NCBI GenBank assembly: GCA_963205115.1
Contig: CAUJHV010000049.1
Location: 248,001 to 312,000, forward strand
Source: Pseudomonadota bacterium
GTDB lineage: Bacteria > Pseudomonadota > Gammaproteobacteria > Burkholderiales > Burkholderiaceae_C
Direction of reading: 5' to 3'
DNA: 64,000 bases
Part shown: piece by piece, positions 19,258 to 27,232 of the stretch
Position numbering within the stretch: the stretch's first letter is position 1
Layout: every line of letters begins with the position of its first letter
The notes under the pieces: model-generated
Seen by the model: the letters and a program-made list of their open reading frames with translations, nothing else
Database searches by the model: none
What the model was told of the DNA's origin: nothing
Program-made: the position numbers and the translations under genes

Positions 19258-19796
19258 GCCCGCCGAGCCGCCTTGCGCGGTGCCGCCTTGGCCGCGGCCT
19301 TCGTGGCGGGCTTGGTGTCGGCTTTCGCGCGCGGGGCGGGAGCTTTTCGGGCGGGAGCCTGACCGGACAACTTGGCGACAGCGGCCGCCAGTTCGTCGAC
19401 ACGCTTGATCAGGGCATCGACATCCTTGGCCGTCGGCACGCCGAGCTTGGACATGGCCTTGGCCGTGCGCTGCTCGAAGATCGACTCCAGCTTGTCCCAG
19501 TGTTGACCCGCCTTCGCCTGCACGCCGCCGGCCATGCTCGTCATGCGGCCCGTGACCTCCTGAATCTTTTCCTCGGCCAGGCCCTGCGTCTTGCGCTGCA
19601 GACTCGTGCCTTCCTTGATCAGGGTTTCGAAGACTTTGCCGCCTTCGGCTTGAGCCTTGCTGAAGGCGCCCATGCCGGCGAGCCAGATTTGCTGGGCCGA
19701 GTCGCGGACGTTGGCAGCGAGCTGACTGTCGAGCAACGCCGACGCCGACGCGGACGCCGACTTGCCGGCGGCGGACTTTTGAATCTTCTTGACCAT
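19254..19796 (-). CDS. phasin-family (polyhydroxyalkanoate granule) protein
   Basis: This is a 180-residue phasin-like protein. The central helical region (AANVRDSAQQIWLAGMGAFS and the following residues) matches granule-associated phasins. The C terminus is a Lys-Ala-Pro-rich, histone-like tail (KPATKAAAKAAPRKAARR), as in PhaF-type proteins that link granules to DNA. The start at 19796 has AAGGA eight bases upstream and gives MVKKIQKSAAG; the open frame extends further but without support. It is the first gene before the patatin gene and overlaps it. Expected role: coat carbon-storage granules and help their segregation. Confidence 0.85.
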   Translation of the reverse strand: MVKKIQKSAAGKSASASASALLDSQLAANVRDSAQQIWLAGMGAFSKAQAEGGKVFETLIKEGTSLQRKTQGLAEEKIQEVTGRMTSMAGGVQAKAGQHWDKLESIFEQRTAKAMSKLGVPTAKDVDALIKRVDELAAAVAKLSGQAPARKAPAPRAKADTKPATKAAAKAAPRKAARRA

Positions 19797-19880
19797 GGTT
19801 TGCGTCCTTATGTGTGCAGTTGGTGACGCGCCCGGTACAGCGCCCGCACTCGAGGGCGCCCAGCTTGCCACGCCCAAAGA

Positions 19881-19909
19881 ATATTAGGCGCCAAGTCTGG
19901 GGTCGTGAA
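19881..19909 (-). promoter_or_regulatory. sigma-70 type promoter for the phasin-patatin genes
   Basis: On the minus strand TTCACG (19904-19909) and TAATAT (19881-19886) are separated by exactly 17 bases, about 85 bases before the phasin ATG. The spacing and the strong -10 box make this one of the clearest promoters in the window. Confidence 0.55.
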
Positions 19910-20655
19910 CCTAAAAGCCTAGAGGTGTCCCTCTACGCACGCCTGCGCTCCCGTGCATGCAGCCGCTGGACGGTCAGCGGCGGGTCGCGTGATAGCCATA
20001 GCGCCGTTTGCGCAGTGCATCCACGGTCAGTCGGACCCGCGATCCCTCGATACCGGAGCCGCGCGCATCGGGCGTGCCGATGACTTACAGCACTGGGCGG
20101 ATGTGCCGTCCGGCCGTTCGATGGCCACGATGCCGGCCACCGGACTGGGCAGAAGGCCGCGGCCTACCAGCACGCAGCCCTGTGCCGACGTGCAGGACAG
20201 CGGCATCGCGCAGCTCTTGGCGATGCCCAGATCGGCGCTGCACGACTTTCCCCAGGCTGCTGTCGAAGGCATCCACGGCGAAGACCGCATGACCTGCTGA
20301 CGTCCCCCTGCGGTGTTTTCACCGCGGCGTCGCATCCGCCACCAAACCTCACGATCGGTCGCGCATGGCCATGGATACGGATGGCCTCCGCCTCCGACCA
20401 TGTCTGACCAGAACGCTCATGCCGCCGCTGCCATTGAGCTTCTGACGGACACCGGTCTGCCATCGTCTGGTTCATCCAGAAGTCGCTGTATGGGGCTGCA
20501 GCGCGTGGAGTTGACCGTTGGCACTGCGTCCTATCGAAGCCGATGCGCCGATAGGTGCGGCATCGAAGACGCCCGGCTCCCGGGCGTCGGCCCGCCATGG
20601 GGCCTGCAGAGGCGGGCCGTCAACGCCGCCGTGCCGCAGGCGTTGAATTCGACAG
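19910..20655. other. gene-poor interval with possible decayed coding sequence
   Basis: About 750 bases hold no intact gene that I can support on either strand. On the minus strand between about 20,370 and 19,985, protein-like strings occur in different frames. One frame contains AVFAVDAFDSSLGK and, after a TAA, GIEGSRVRLTVDALRKRRYG ending near 19,990. A second frame contains GRGLLPSPVAGIVAIERPDG. No frame stays open through all of them. This is what a gene broken by frameshifts looks like, but the family cannot be named and chance is not excluded. The end near 20,570-20,620 carries two strong hairpins described separately. Confidence 0.35.
20568..20618 (-). terminator. tandem hairpins ending the copper cluster
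   Basis: Two perfect inverted repeats lie back to back. GACGCCCGG-CTC-CCGGGCGTC (20568-20588) has a 9-base stem. GGCCCGCC-N14-GGCGGGCC (20589-20618) has an 8-base stem. They begin 37 bases after the last gene of the minus-strand copper cluster (stop at 20656). The T-tract after them on the minus strand is short (TCTT), so termination may be partly Rho-dependent. Confidence 0.55.
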
Positions 20656-20934
20656 TCAGGGGGTCTTGACCAACTGTGTCAAGGTGTATTGGCCGTCGAT
20701 CTTCTCGACATTCACTTTGACCTTGTCACCGACCTCCACGGCGTCCAGCATCTTGGCATCCTTGACCCGGAAGACCATGGTCATCGCAGGCATGTCCAAG
20801 TTCTTGATCTCGCCATGTTTGAGCGTGATCTTTCCTTGGCTCTTGTCGATCTTTCGTACTTCGGCTTCGGTGTTTTGGGCCTGCGCGGTTGTGGCTGCCA
20901 GCAACACAGCCAGAAGGATCGATGTGATTCGCAT
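20656..20934 (-). CDS. CusF-type periplasmic copper-binding protein
   Basis: This is a 92-residue protein with a Sec signal (MRITSILLAVLLAATTAQA) and a CusF-like OB-fold domain. The ligand pattern of E. coli CusF is His-x7-Trp-x2-Met-x1-Met. Here the same spacing gives His40, Met48, Met51 and Met53 (DMPAMTMVF), so the capping tryptophan is replaced by methionine. GGAG precedes the ATG by seven bases. Expected role: bind Cu(I) or Ag(I) in the periplasm and hand it to a pump or store it. It is the last gene of the copper cluster, 166 bases after the cupredoxin gene. Confidence 0.87.
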   Translation of the reverse strand: MRITSILLAVLLAATTAQAQNTEAEVRKIDKSQGKITLKHGEIKNLDMPAMTMVFRVKDAKMLDAVEVGDKVKVNVEKIDGQYTLTQLVKTP

Positions 20935-21100
20935 GAGGTTTCTCCAGTCTTCCAAGGTACTTAACGCTGCAATCGGATGGCGGTGCACCGCAGCGCGGCG
21001 CAACGTCAGACAGGTGCGATGACAAGGCGCGAGCCTGTCGAAGCGAGGCTTCGGCCGCTGGGAGGCAGCGGCGGCGAATGGCCGAGTCGGGCCAGGCGCA

Positions 21101-21619
21101 TCACGGGGCCCGCCGGGTGGTGTTCTTGCGCACCCGGATGGTGGCCTTCATGCCCGATTCGTAATGGCCCGGAAGGAGACAGCCGATCTGAAATTCGCCG
21201 GGCTCCGTGAAGCGCCAGCTCAATCGCTCGCGCCCGCCCGGCCGCACGTGCGCCATGTAGGGTTCGGCATGTTCCATGCCGGGATTCTTCTTCATCAGCT
21301 CGGCATGTCGGGACAGTTCGACGGGCGTGCCGATGACGAATTCGTGAAGCGCCTTGCCGGCGTTCTCGATCAGGAAATTGACCGTCTCGCCTTGCCGGAT
21401 GTCGATGCGATCGGGCCGAAACCGCATGGTGTCCAGCATCCTGACATGGACCACTCGTGTCGCCTTTGCCGGATCGCCTTGAACACCCCAGGGGTGACTG
21501 TCGGCCGACGGCGCACGCGGCGCTTGGGCGGCCGACGCCGCGGATGTGTGAGCCTGGGCGCCTGGCGCAACAGCCCAAAGCGCCGCCGCCAGCATGGCCA
21601 GCGTTGATCGATGGTTCAT
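21101..21619 (-). CDS. periplasmic cupredoxin-domain protein
   Basis: This is a 172-residue exported protein with a signal peptide ending near AQAH. The C-terminal cupredoxin domain has a full type-1 copper site: His92 (LHEFVIG), Cys147, His152 and Met157 in CLLPGHYESGM, spaced C-x4-H-x4-M. A His/Met-bearing stretch MKKNPGMEHAEPYMAH precedes it. It resembles the CopI class of copper-tolerance cupredoxins described in Rubrivivax, by motif and context. The start overlaps the copper oxidase stop (TGATG), so the two are coupled and may exchange copper or electrons. Confidence 0.88.
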   Translation of the reverse strand: MNHRSTLAMLAAALWAVAPGAQAHTSAASAAQAPRAPSADSHPWGVQGDPAKATRVVHVRMLDTMRFRPDRIDIRQGETVNFLIENAGKALHEFVIGTPVELSRHAELMKKNPGMEHAEPYMAHVRPGGRERLSWRFTEPGEFQIGCLLPGHYESGMKATIRVRKNTTRRAP

Positions 21620-23025
21620 CAATGTGTGCCTCCGTGTCCGGGCTTCACGGCCCGCCATGGGTTCGGGCCCGGATGCCCCGGGTGTGCGGTGCGCGTGGTC
21701 GAAGCGGGTGCCTGTGCGGGCGGCGCCGTTTCCTCGCCGTTCCACTCGCGCGCAACCGTACCCGGCGGATGGGCGTACCAGCCGGGATCGCGGTAATCGT
21801 GCCGTGCGAGATCCTTGCGGACCTTGATGACGGAAAACATGCCGCCCATCTCCAGCGCGCCCATGGGGCCTTGTCCCGTCATCATGGGCAAGGTGTTGTC
21901 CGGCAGTGGCATTTCCATCTCGCCCATGTCTGCCATGCCGCGCTCGCCCATCACCATGTAATCCGGCACCAGTTTCTGGATCTTCTGCACCACGTCGCGA
22001 TGGTCGACGCCGATCATGGTCGGAACGGCGTGACCCATGGCGTTCATCGTGTGATGGCTCTTGTGGCAGTGGAAGGCCCAGTCGCCGGGCTCGGTGGCAA
22101 GAAACTCCACGGCGCGCATCTGGCCCACGCCGATGTCGACCGTCACTTCGGGCCAGCGGGCCGCCGGCGGGACCCAGCCACCATCGGTGCCGGCCACCAC
22201 GAACTCGTGGCCGTGCATGTGGATCGGATGGTTGGTCATGGTCAGGTTGCCCACGCGGATGCGCACGCGGTCACCCAGACGTACCGGCAAGGCATCGATG
22301 CCCGGAAAGACACGGCTGTTCCAGCACCACAGGTTGAAGTCCGACATGGTCATCACCTTCGGCGTGGCGCTGCCCGGCTCGATGTCGAACGCGTTCAGCA
22401 GGAAGCAGAAGTCGCGATCGGCCGGTGTGTAGCCCGGCGTGCGGGCGGGGTCGCGTGGATGTGTGATCCACAGCCCCATCATGCCCATCGCCATCTGCAC
22501 CATCTCGTCGGCGTGCGGGTGGTACATGAAGGTGCCGCTGCGTCGTGCCTCGAATTCGTAGACGAAGGTCTTGCCCGGCTTGATCTGCGGCTGCGTCAGT
22601 CCACCGACGCCGTCCATGCCCGCGGGCAGCCGTTGACCATGCCAATGCACCGCCGTGTGTTCGGGCAGCTTGTTGGTGACGAACAGCCGGACCCGGTCGC
22701 CTTCGACGACTTCGATGGTCGGGCCGGGTGAACTGCCGTTGTAGCCCCACAGTTGCGCGGTCATGCCTGGCGCCAGTTCGCGCAGCACCGGCTCGGCGAC
22801 CAAGTGGAATTCCTTCCAGCCGTTGCGCATGCGCCAAGGCAAGGTCCACCCGTTCAAGGTGACGACGGGTTGATACGGGCGCCCGCTGGACGGCATCAAC
22901 GGTGGCGCGGTCGTGGGCGCGGGGGCCGTGGGCGCTTCGGGCAACGCGCCCATGGCGGCCTGGCTCACAGCGGCGGCACTCAGTGCGGCCACGCCGCCGA
23001 GAAACTTTCTGCGATCGGAGGTCAT
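21619..23025 (-). CDS. periplasmic multicopper oxidase (copper resistance)
   Basis: This is a 468-residue multicopper oxidase. It begins with a twin-arginine signal (SDRRKFLGG, residues 3-11), so it should fold in the cytoplasm and leave by Tat. All four copper-binding blocks are present: HWHGQ, HPHADE, HPIHMHGHEF and HCHKSHHTMNAM (HCHx3Hx4M, complete type-1 site). The C-terminal 100 residues are Met- and His-rich, as expected for a cuprous oxidase. The ATG at 23025 has AGGA eight bases upstream; an ATG nine bases earlier is too close to the ribosome site. Likely role: oxidise periplasmic Cu(I) to the less toxic Cu(II). Confidence 0.92.
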   Translation of the reverse strand: MTSDRRKFLGGVAALSAAAVSQAAMGALPEAPTAPAPTTAPPLMPSSGRPYQPVVTLNGWTLPWRMRNGWKEFHLVAEPVLRELAPGMTAQLWGYNGSSPGPTIEVVEGDRVRLFVTNKLPEHTAVHWHGQRLPAGMDGVGGLTQPQIKPGKTFVYEFEARRSGTFMYHPHADEMVQMAMGMMGLWITHPRDPARTPGYTPADRDFCFLLNAFDIEPGSATPKVMTMSDFNLWCWNSRVFPGIDALPVRLGDRVRIRVGNLTMTNHPIHMHGHEFVVAGTDGGWVPPAARWPEVTVDIGVGQMRAVEFLATEPGDWAFHCHKSHHTMNAMGHAVPTMIGVDHRDVVQKIQKLVPDYMVMGERGMADMGEMEMPLPDNTLPMMTGQGPMGALEMGGMFSVIKVRKDLARHDYRDPGWYAHPPGTVAREWNGEETAPPAQAPASTTRTAHPGHPGPNPWRAVKPGHGGTH

Positions 23026-23098
23026 GCCATCCATCCTGAAGAGATCAGCCGGGGGGGGGTGTTGCCGCGTACGGCGCGACAGTCATGGGTGCCGTTCA

Positions 23099-24523
23099 TC
23101 AATGGCCCCCGGCCGATGCGGCGCTTGGCGAGGAACTGCGCTGCGGCATGGTCACGTCGCCGGGCGCGCCGACGATGGCCCCGTCCAGAGCGATCTGCGC
23201 CAGCCAGAAGTCGCGCTGGGCCTCCATGGCGGCGGCCACCGCCGACACCTGCTGCCGCGCCTGCGCCAGAAGTTCGAAGACGCCCACCAGCATGCCGTTG
23301 TAGCGCAGCAGGGTCTCGTCGGTGATGGCCTTGTGCAGCGGCACCCACTCGTCGTGTGCCTGACGGGCGAGTTCATGCGCTGTTCGATACACCGCGTATC
23401 GCTCGCGCAAGACAGAAGCCGCCTCGGCCTGTGTCTGCTCCAGGCGCTTCTCCGCCGCCAGCGCGCGGGCCGACAGGTGCTGCGATTCCGACACAAGACC
23501 GTCCGGGCTCGGCAGCATCAGGTCCACCTCGGTCCCGCGCGAACGCGAGACGCCCTCGCGTTCGCGGGACAACTTCAACTCGGCGTCGAGAAAGCCCGTC
23601 CAAAGTCGCTCTCGATCGCCGCCTGCGGCCCGCCACTGGGCGGTGGCCAACGCGACATCGATACGGTCGCGCTGTGCGGCGGCGGCCACCTGTTCGGCCG
23701 ACAGGGCTCGAGCGGGCACGTCCGGCAGGCGGCTGGGGAGCCGAAGCCGCTCAGCCAATTCGGGCGGCAGGCCCAGCACGCGGATCAGCGCCTCGCGTTC
23801 CACCCGGGCCTGCAGCGCCGCGCGCGCCAGCTGCGCCTGCGCGTCGGTCAACACGGCCTGTTCCCGCGCGCGCTGCAAGCGGCTGAAATTGCCCACCGCC
23901 TGCATGCGCCGCGCCAGCTCCGCGCCCGCTTCGGCGGCATCGCGAACCTGCTCCTGGTAGGCCATCGACTGCGCGGCAGCCACCGCCCGCACCCACTGCC
24001 GGCGTGCGATCTGCTCCAGTGCGAGCAGATCGCGCGCCACCTGCAGGCTCTGCACGCGAATCTGCTGCTGTGCGGCCTCGCGCCGGGCTGGCAGCGTGAG
24101 CCATTCGGTCAAGCCCAGGCTGAGCGTGCGTGCCAGAGCGATCTCGTCGCCGTGCACGATGCGCTCGAGGGCGATGCCCAGCCGCGGCAACGAGACGCCT
24201 TGCATCGTCTGCGCCTGTGCGGCCCAGCCTTCGGCCAACAGGGCTTGCGCGGCGGGACTGGTCTGCCAGGCCAGCTCGACAGCGCCGCGTTCATCGAGCG
24301 GATCAGCCAACAGGCGGGCTCGCCTGTCGTTCATCCGCTGCCGCTGGGTCTGATCGAGGGCCAACGATGGCAAGTCACGGCCATCGAGTGTCAACCACGG
24401 TGCGCCGGCGTCGAGCGTCCGGTCGGATTCGACCGTGGCGCAGCCGCCCAGCAGTGCGGCCAAGACCAGGCACGGCAGCCCCAGGCGCGCGGCCTCGCGC
24501 CGGCCCATACGCACGGCCGTCAC
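23099..24523 (-). CDS. TolC-family outer-membrane lipoprotein
   Basis: This is a 474-residue protein with a lipobox LLGGC (Cys28) and long, Ala/Gln/Arg-rich coiled-coil helices typical of TolC/CusC-type efflux ducts. It should be a lipid-anchored outer-membrane channel. The C terminus ends in a low-complexity Ser/Ala tail. Its start overlaps the stop of the small exported protein before it (ATGA), and the copper oxidase gene follows. No membrane-fusion or RND pump gene is visible in the cluster, so its inner-membrane partner must be encoded elsewhere or it acts differently. Confidence 0.85.
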   Translation of the reverse strand: MTAVRMGRREAARLGLPCLVLAALLGGCATVESDRTLDAGAPWLTLDGRDLPSLALDQTQRQRMNDRRARLLADPLDERGAVELAWQTSPAAQALLAEGWAAQAQTMQGVSLPRLGIALERIVHGDEIALARTLSLGLTEWLTLPARREAAQQQIRVQSLQVARDLLALEQIARRQWVRAVAAAQSMAYQEQVRDAAEAGAELARRMQAVGNFSRLQRAREQAVLTDAQAQLARAALQARVEREALIRVLGLPPELAERLRLPSRLPDVPARALSAEQVAAAAQRDRIDVALATAQWRAAGGDRERLWTGFLDAELKLSREREGVSRSRGTEVDLMLPSPDGLVSESQHLSARALAAEKRLEQTQAEAASVLRERYAVYRTAHELARQAHDEWVPLHKAITDETLLRYNGMLVGVFELLAQARQQVSAVAAAMEAQRDFWLAQIALDGAIVGAPGDVTMPQRSSSPSAASAGGH

Positions 24524-24762
24524 GGCCGAGCCCCCGGCTTCGCTCGCAGCATGCCGGCATGACCGCCAAGCGCGCGCACGGTCTCGTTCGCGGTTTTCCA
24601 GGGGATCGCCTGGACGTCCAATGAGCCCAGCGGCGCGGCGCGAAAGCTGGACGTGTACGGCAGCTGGCCGGCGGTCAACCGCTGTGGCTCGACGCGGGCC
24701 GGCGCGCCGGTTCCATGGGCCCCGGCCACAGCCAGGGTGGTGAGCAAGATCGCAGGAATCAT
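24520..24762 (-). CDS. small exported protein of the copper cluster
   Basis: This 80-residue product has a signal peptide (MIPAILLTTLAVAGAHG) and a short mature part of about 60 residues. That part contains LPYTSSFRAAPLG and the string IPWKTANETVRALGGHAG. Similar short proteins with a W-x-x-A-N-x-x-V motif accompany copper oxidase and TolC genes in other betaproteobacteria, to my recollection, but they have no assigned role. The gene overlaps the TolC-type gene by four bases, which argues for a real, co-translated product. No metal-ligand cluster is evident in it. Confidence 0.65.
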   Translation of the reverse strand: MIPAILLTTLAVAGAHGTGAPARVEPQRLTAGQLPYTSSFRAAPLGSLDVQAIPWKTANETVRALGGHAGMLRAKPGARP

Positions 24763-24859
24763 CCAGAGTCTCCCGAGTGCGGCCCCACGATGGGCCGGGA
24801 CGCCGGGGCCGCGTGCGCGCAGCCTCGGCCTGCCCGCACGCGGCGGGCTTGTCGGAGCG

Positions 24860-25273
24860 TCAGAGACTCGGGGGACGCTGGTCGAGCGGCAGCGCGCAGG
24901 TCTGCCAGCTCTCGGGCTCACGCGCCACGCGAGGCGGGGCGAAGGCGATCACGACCTGAGACACGCTGGGAAACGCATGGGCGGCGACATGGCAGACGTC
25001 ACACCAGGTGCAGCCACCGTTGGCGTGGTTGATGTCCGCATTCGCGGCCGAGGGGTGTGCGGCTTCAGCCTCAGCTTCTGTGCCGACTTCCGAGCCGGAT
25101 CCTTCGGCGTGCGCGGCTCCGTGGCAAGGTGTAGCCGCCATCGGTGCGCCCGCCGGGCCCATGGTGATGCCCATGACGCCGGCGGTCAGCCCACGCAGCG
25201 GCATCAAGGCCAGAGCGGCCCACAACCACAGGGTCCAGAAACGGGACTTGCGCACCCACATGCGGCGCAGCAT
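24860..25273 (-). CDS. DUF2946-like His/Cys-containing membrane-anchored protein
   Basis: This is a 137-residue product with an N-terminal hydrophobic segment ([17 protein letters not shown]) and a polar exported part. That part has a CHGAAH site, a central Glu/Ala-rich linker, and a [12 protein letters not shown] block that looks metal binding. Size and the Cys-x2-Cys-x2-Cys-His block resemble DUF2946 proteins found with copper genes. Start sites at 25273 and 25261 are both possible and neither has a good ribosome site. It is the first gene of the minus-strand copper run, 97 bases before the small exported protein, and is divergent from argB. Confidence 0.6.
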   Translation of the reverse strand: MLRRMWVRKSRFWTLWLWAALALMPLRGLTAGVMGITMGPAGAPMAATPCHGAAHAEGSGSEVGTEAEAEAAHPSAANADINHANGGCTWCDVCHVAAHAFPSVSQVVIAFAPPRVAREPESWQTCALPLDQRPPSL

Positions 25274-25347
25274 ACCGCAGCGCCGCAGGCCCCAAGCCGC
25301 GCATCTGCGCCGGCTGGGTCGGCTGCCAAACGGCTGCGGGGCATTCC

Positions 25348-25353
25348 TACAAT
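25348..25353 (+). promoter_or_regulatory. candidate -10 box of argB
   Basis: TACAAT lies 29 bases before the argB ATG, in the divergent gap with the copper cluster. It is a good sigma-70 -10 match. A -35 box is not convincing at 17 bases. Confidence 0.4.
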
Positions 25354-25382
25354 GGGGCTTCACTGCCGCCAGCCTGCCCATC

Positions 25383-26294
25383 ATGAGCACCGCCACGCCC
25401 ACCGACCATTCCCTGGACCACATCACGCCGCGCGACCAGGCCGAAATCCTGGCACAGGCGCTGCCGTATATCCGCAAGTTTCACGGCAAGACGCTGGTGA
25501 TCAAGTACGGCGGCAACGCCATGACGGACCCCGCGCTGCAGCAGGATTTCGCCGAGGACATCGTGCTGCTGAAGCTGGTCGGCATGAACCCCATCGTCGT
25601 GCACGGCGGAGGGCCGCAGATCGACGAAGCGCTGGCCAAGGTCGGCAAGAAGGGCACCTTCATCCAGGGCATGCGCGTCACCGACGAAGAGACCATGGGC
25701 GTCGTCGAATGGGTGCTGGCCGGCGAGGTGCAGCAGGACATCGTCGGCCTGATCAATGCGGCCGGCGGCAAGGCCGTGGGCCTGACCGGGCGTGACGGCG
25801 GCCTGATCCGTGCGCGCCAGATGAAGCTGGCCGACAAGGATGACCCCAGCAAGGAACACGACATCGGCCAGGTCGGCGAGATCACGGCGATCGACCCCAG
25901 CGTGGTCAAGGCCCTGCAGGACGACCAGTTCATCCCGGTCATCAGCCCGATCGGCTTCGGCGAGCGCAACGAGAGCTACAACATCAATGCCGACCTGGTG
26001 GCCGCGAAACTCGCGTCGGTGCTGAAGGCCGAGAAGCTGATCATGCTGACCAACATCCGCGGCGTGCTGAACAAGGCCGGCGAGCTGATCACCGAACTCA
26101 CGCCGCGCCAGATCGACGAACTGGTGGCCGACGGCACGATCGGCGGCGGCATGCTGCCCAAGCTGGCCGGCGCCATCGATGCGGCCCAGAGCGGGGTCAA
26201 TGCCGTGCACGGGGTCGATGGGCGCGTGCCGCACGCGATGCTGCTGGAGATCCTGACCGATCAGGCCTACGGCACGATGATCCGGTCGCACTGA
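25383..26294 (+). CDS. argB: acetylglutamate kinase
   Basis: ArgB phosphorylates N-acetylglutamate, the second step of arginine synthesis; argJ in this window encodes the acetyl-recycling step. The 303-residue product starts at ATG 25383 ([12 protein letters not shown]). Family motifs are intact: [17 protein letters not shown], the substrate loop [12 protein letters not shown] and NINADLVA near the ATP site. Upstream in-frame sequence is antisense to the copper gene and was rejected. Three bases separate it from the nucleotidase gene. Confidence 0.97.
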   Translation: MSTATPTDHSLDHITPRDQAEILAQALPYIRKFHGKTLVIKYGGNAMTDPALQQDFAEDIVLLKLVGMNPIVVHGGGPQIDEALAKVGKKGTFIQGMRVTDEETMGVVEWVLAGEVQQDIVGLINAAGGKAVGLTGRDGGLIRARQMKLADKDDPSKEHDIGQVGEITAIDPSVVKALQDDQFIPVISPIGFGERNESYNINADLVAAKLASVLKAEKLIMLTNIRGVLNKAGELITELTPRQIDELVADGTIGGGMLPKLAGAIDAAQSGVNAVHGVDGRVPHAMLLEILTDQAYGTMIRSH

Positions 26295-26296
26295 CG

Positions 26297-27058
26297 GTGC
26301 GCAGAACACCGCTGCGACGTCGATCGGGCCATTCCGGGTCGGCCCATGCCGAAGGCGAATCGGACGGCGGCGGGCGGGTCGGACGGCGTTCGACCGTGTG
26401 GCTGTTCGACCTCGACAACACGCTGCACGACGCCAGCGCCGCGTCGTTTCCGCATCTGCGCGAGAGCATGACGCAGTACATCGAGGACGAGCTCGGGGTG
26501 AGCCGCGAGGATGCTCACCTGTTGCGAATCCGCTACTGGCGGCGTTACGGCGCGACGCTGCTGGGGCTGGTGCGACACCACGGCGTGTCGGCAACCCATT
26601 TTCTGGACGTCACGCACCGTCTGCCGGCCCTGGAGTCGCGGCTGAGCGCGCCTCGCGCCGATCGTGAAGCCCTGCGTCGATTGCCGGGTCTGCGCGTGGT
26701 GTTGACCAATGCGCCACGCGCCTATGCCCTGCGTGTACTGCGTGAGTTGCGCCTCGACCGCCTGTTTCATGCGGTCTTCTCGATCGAAGACATGGCCATG
26801 TTCGGCCATCTGCGGCCAAAACCAGATGGGCGGATGTTTCGGACGCTGCTGGCGCGGCTGGGCGTGACGGCCGCGCGCTGCGTGCTGGTCGAAGACACGC
26901 TGGAGCACCAGAAGGCGGCGCGGCGCCTGGGCATGCGGACGGTGTGGATGCAGCATTACCTGCGCAAGGACCCGGCGGCACCCGCGGCCAGCAGGGTGGC
27001 ACACTGGCGGCTTCCCGCCTACGTCGATCGGCGAGTCACCCGGCTGCGTGACCTTTGA
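26297..27058 (+). CDS. HAD-superfamily pyrimidine 5'-nucleotidase
   Basis: This is a 253-residue HAD hydrolase of the SDT1-like pyrimidine nucleotidase group. Motif I is FDLDNTLHD, with nucleophile Asp38 and Asp40. Motif II is the Thr/Ser in VVLTNAP. The lysine is in RPKPDGRMF and motif IV is VLVEDTLEHQ. The only plausible start is a GTG two bases after the argB stop. A Gly/Arg-rich extension of about 30 residues precedes the domain. The order argB-nucleotidase-slmA is common in Burkholderiales. Confidence 0.88.
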   Translation: MRRTPLRRRSGHSGSAHAEGESDGGGRVGRRSTVWLFDLDNTLHDASAASFPHLRESMTQYIEDELGVSREDAHLLRIRYWRRYGATLLGLVRHHGVSATHFLDVTHRLPALESRLSAPRADREALRRLPGLRVVLTNAPRAYALRVLRELRLDRLFHAVFSIEDMAMFGHLRPKPDGRMFRTLLARLGVTAARCVLVEDTLEHQKAARRLGMRTVWMQHYLRKDPAAPAASRVAHWRLPAYVDRRVTRLRDL

Positions 27059-27090
27059 GACCTTTGGTTACGGGGTAGAAGTCAGTGTTT

Positions 27091-27108
27091 ACCTGCCCTG
27101 GGGCAGGT
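27091..27108. promoter_or_regulatory. perfect palindrome before slmA
   Basis: ACCTGCCC-TG-GGGCAGGT is a perfect 8-base inverted repeat 33 bases after the nucleotidase stop and 125 bases before slmA. A second, looser pair TTCCGCA...TGCGGAA lies at 27129-27170. The first could end the argB transcript or be an operator; no T-run follows it. It does not resemble the known SlmA site. Confidence 0.35.
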
Positions 27109-27232
27109 GCAGGTGCCATGCAAGAATCTTCCGCAAGGGATATTTCTGCTTCCTGGGTGCCCCTGCGGAACGACTCCAAAGCCGGCTGACACGCTGGACA
27201 GACAGCAAGGCCCATTGCGACACGAGAACGAG

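Noticed and set aside
20027..20598. Several overlapping minus-strand frames of 60-145 codons taken as intact genes
   Set aside because: None has a ribosome site or consistent coding character along its length; they are better explained as one decayed region or noise.
27107..27232. A longer N terminus for SlmA starting at 27107
   Set aside because: The extra residues are not SlmA-like, no ribosome site supports the start, and the ATG at 27233 gives the family length.
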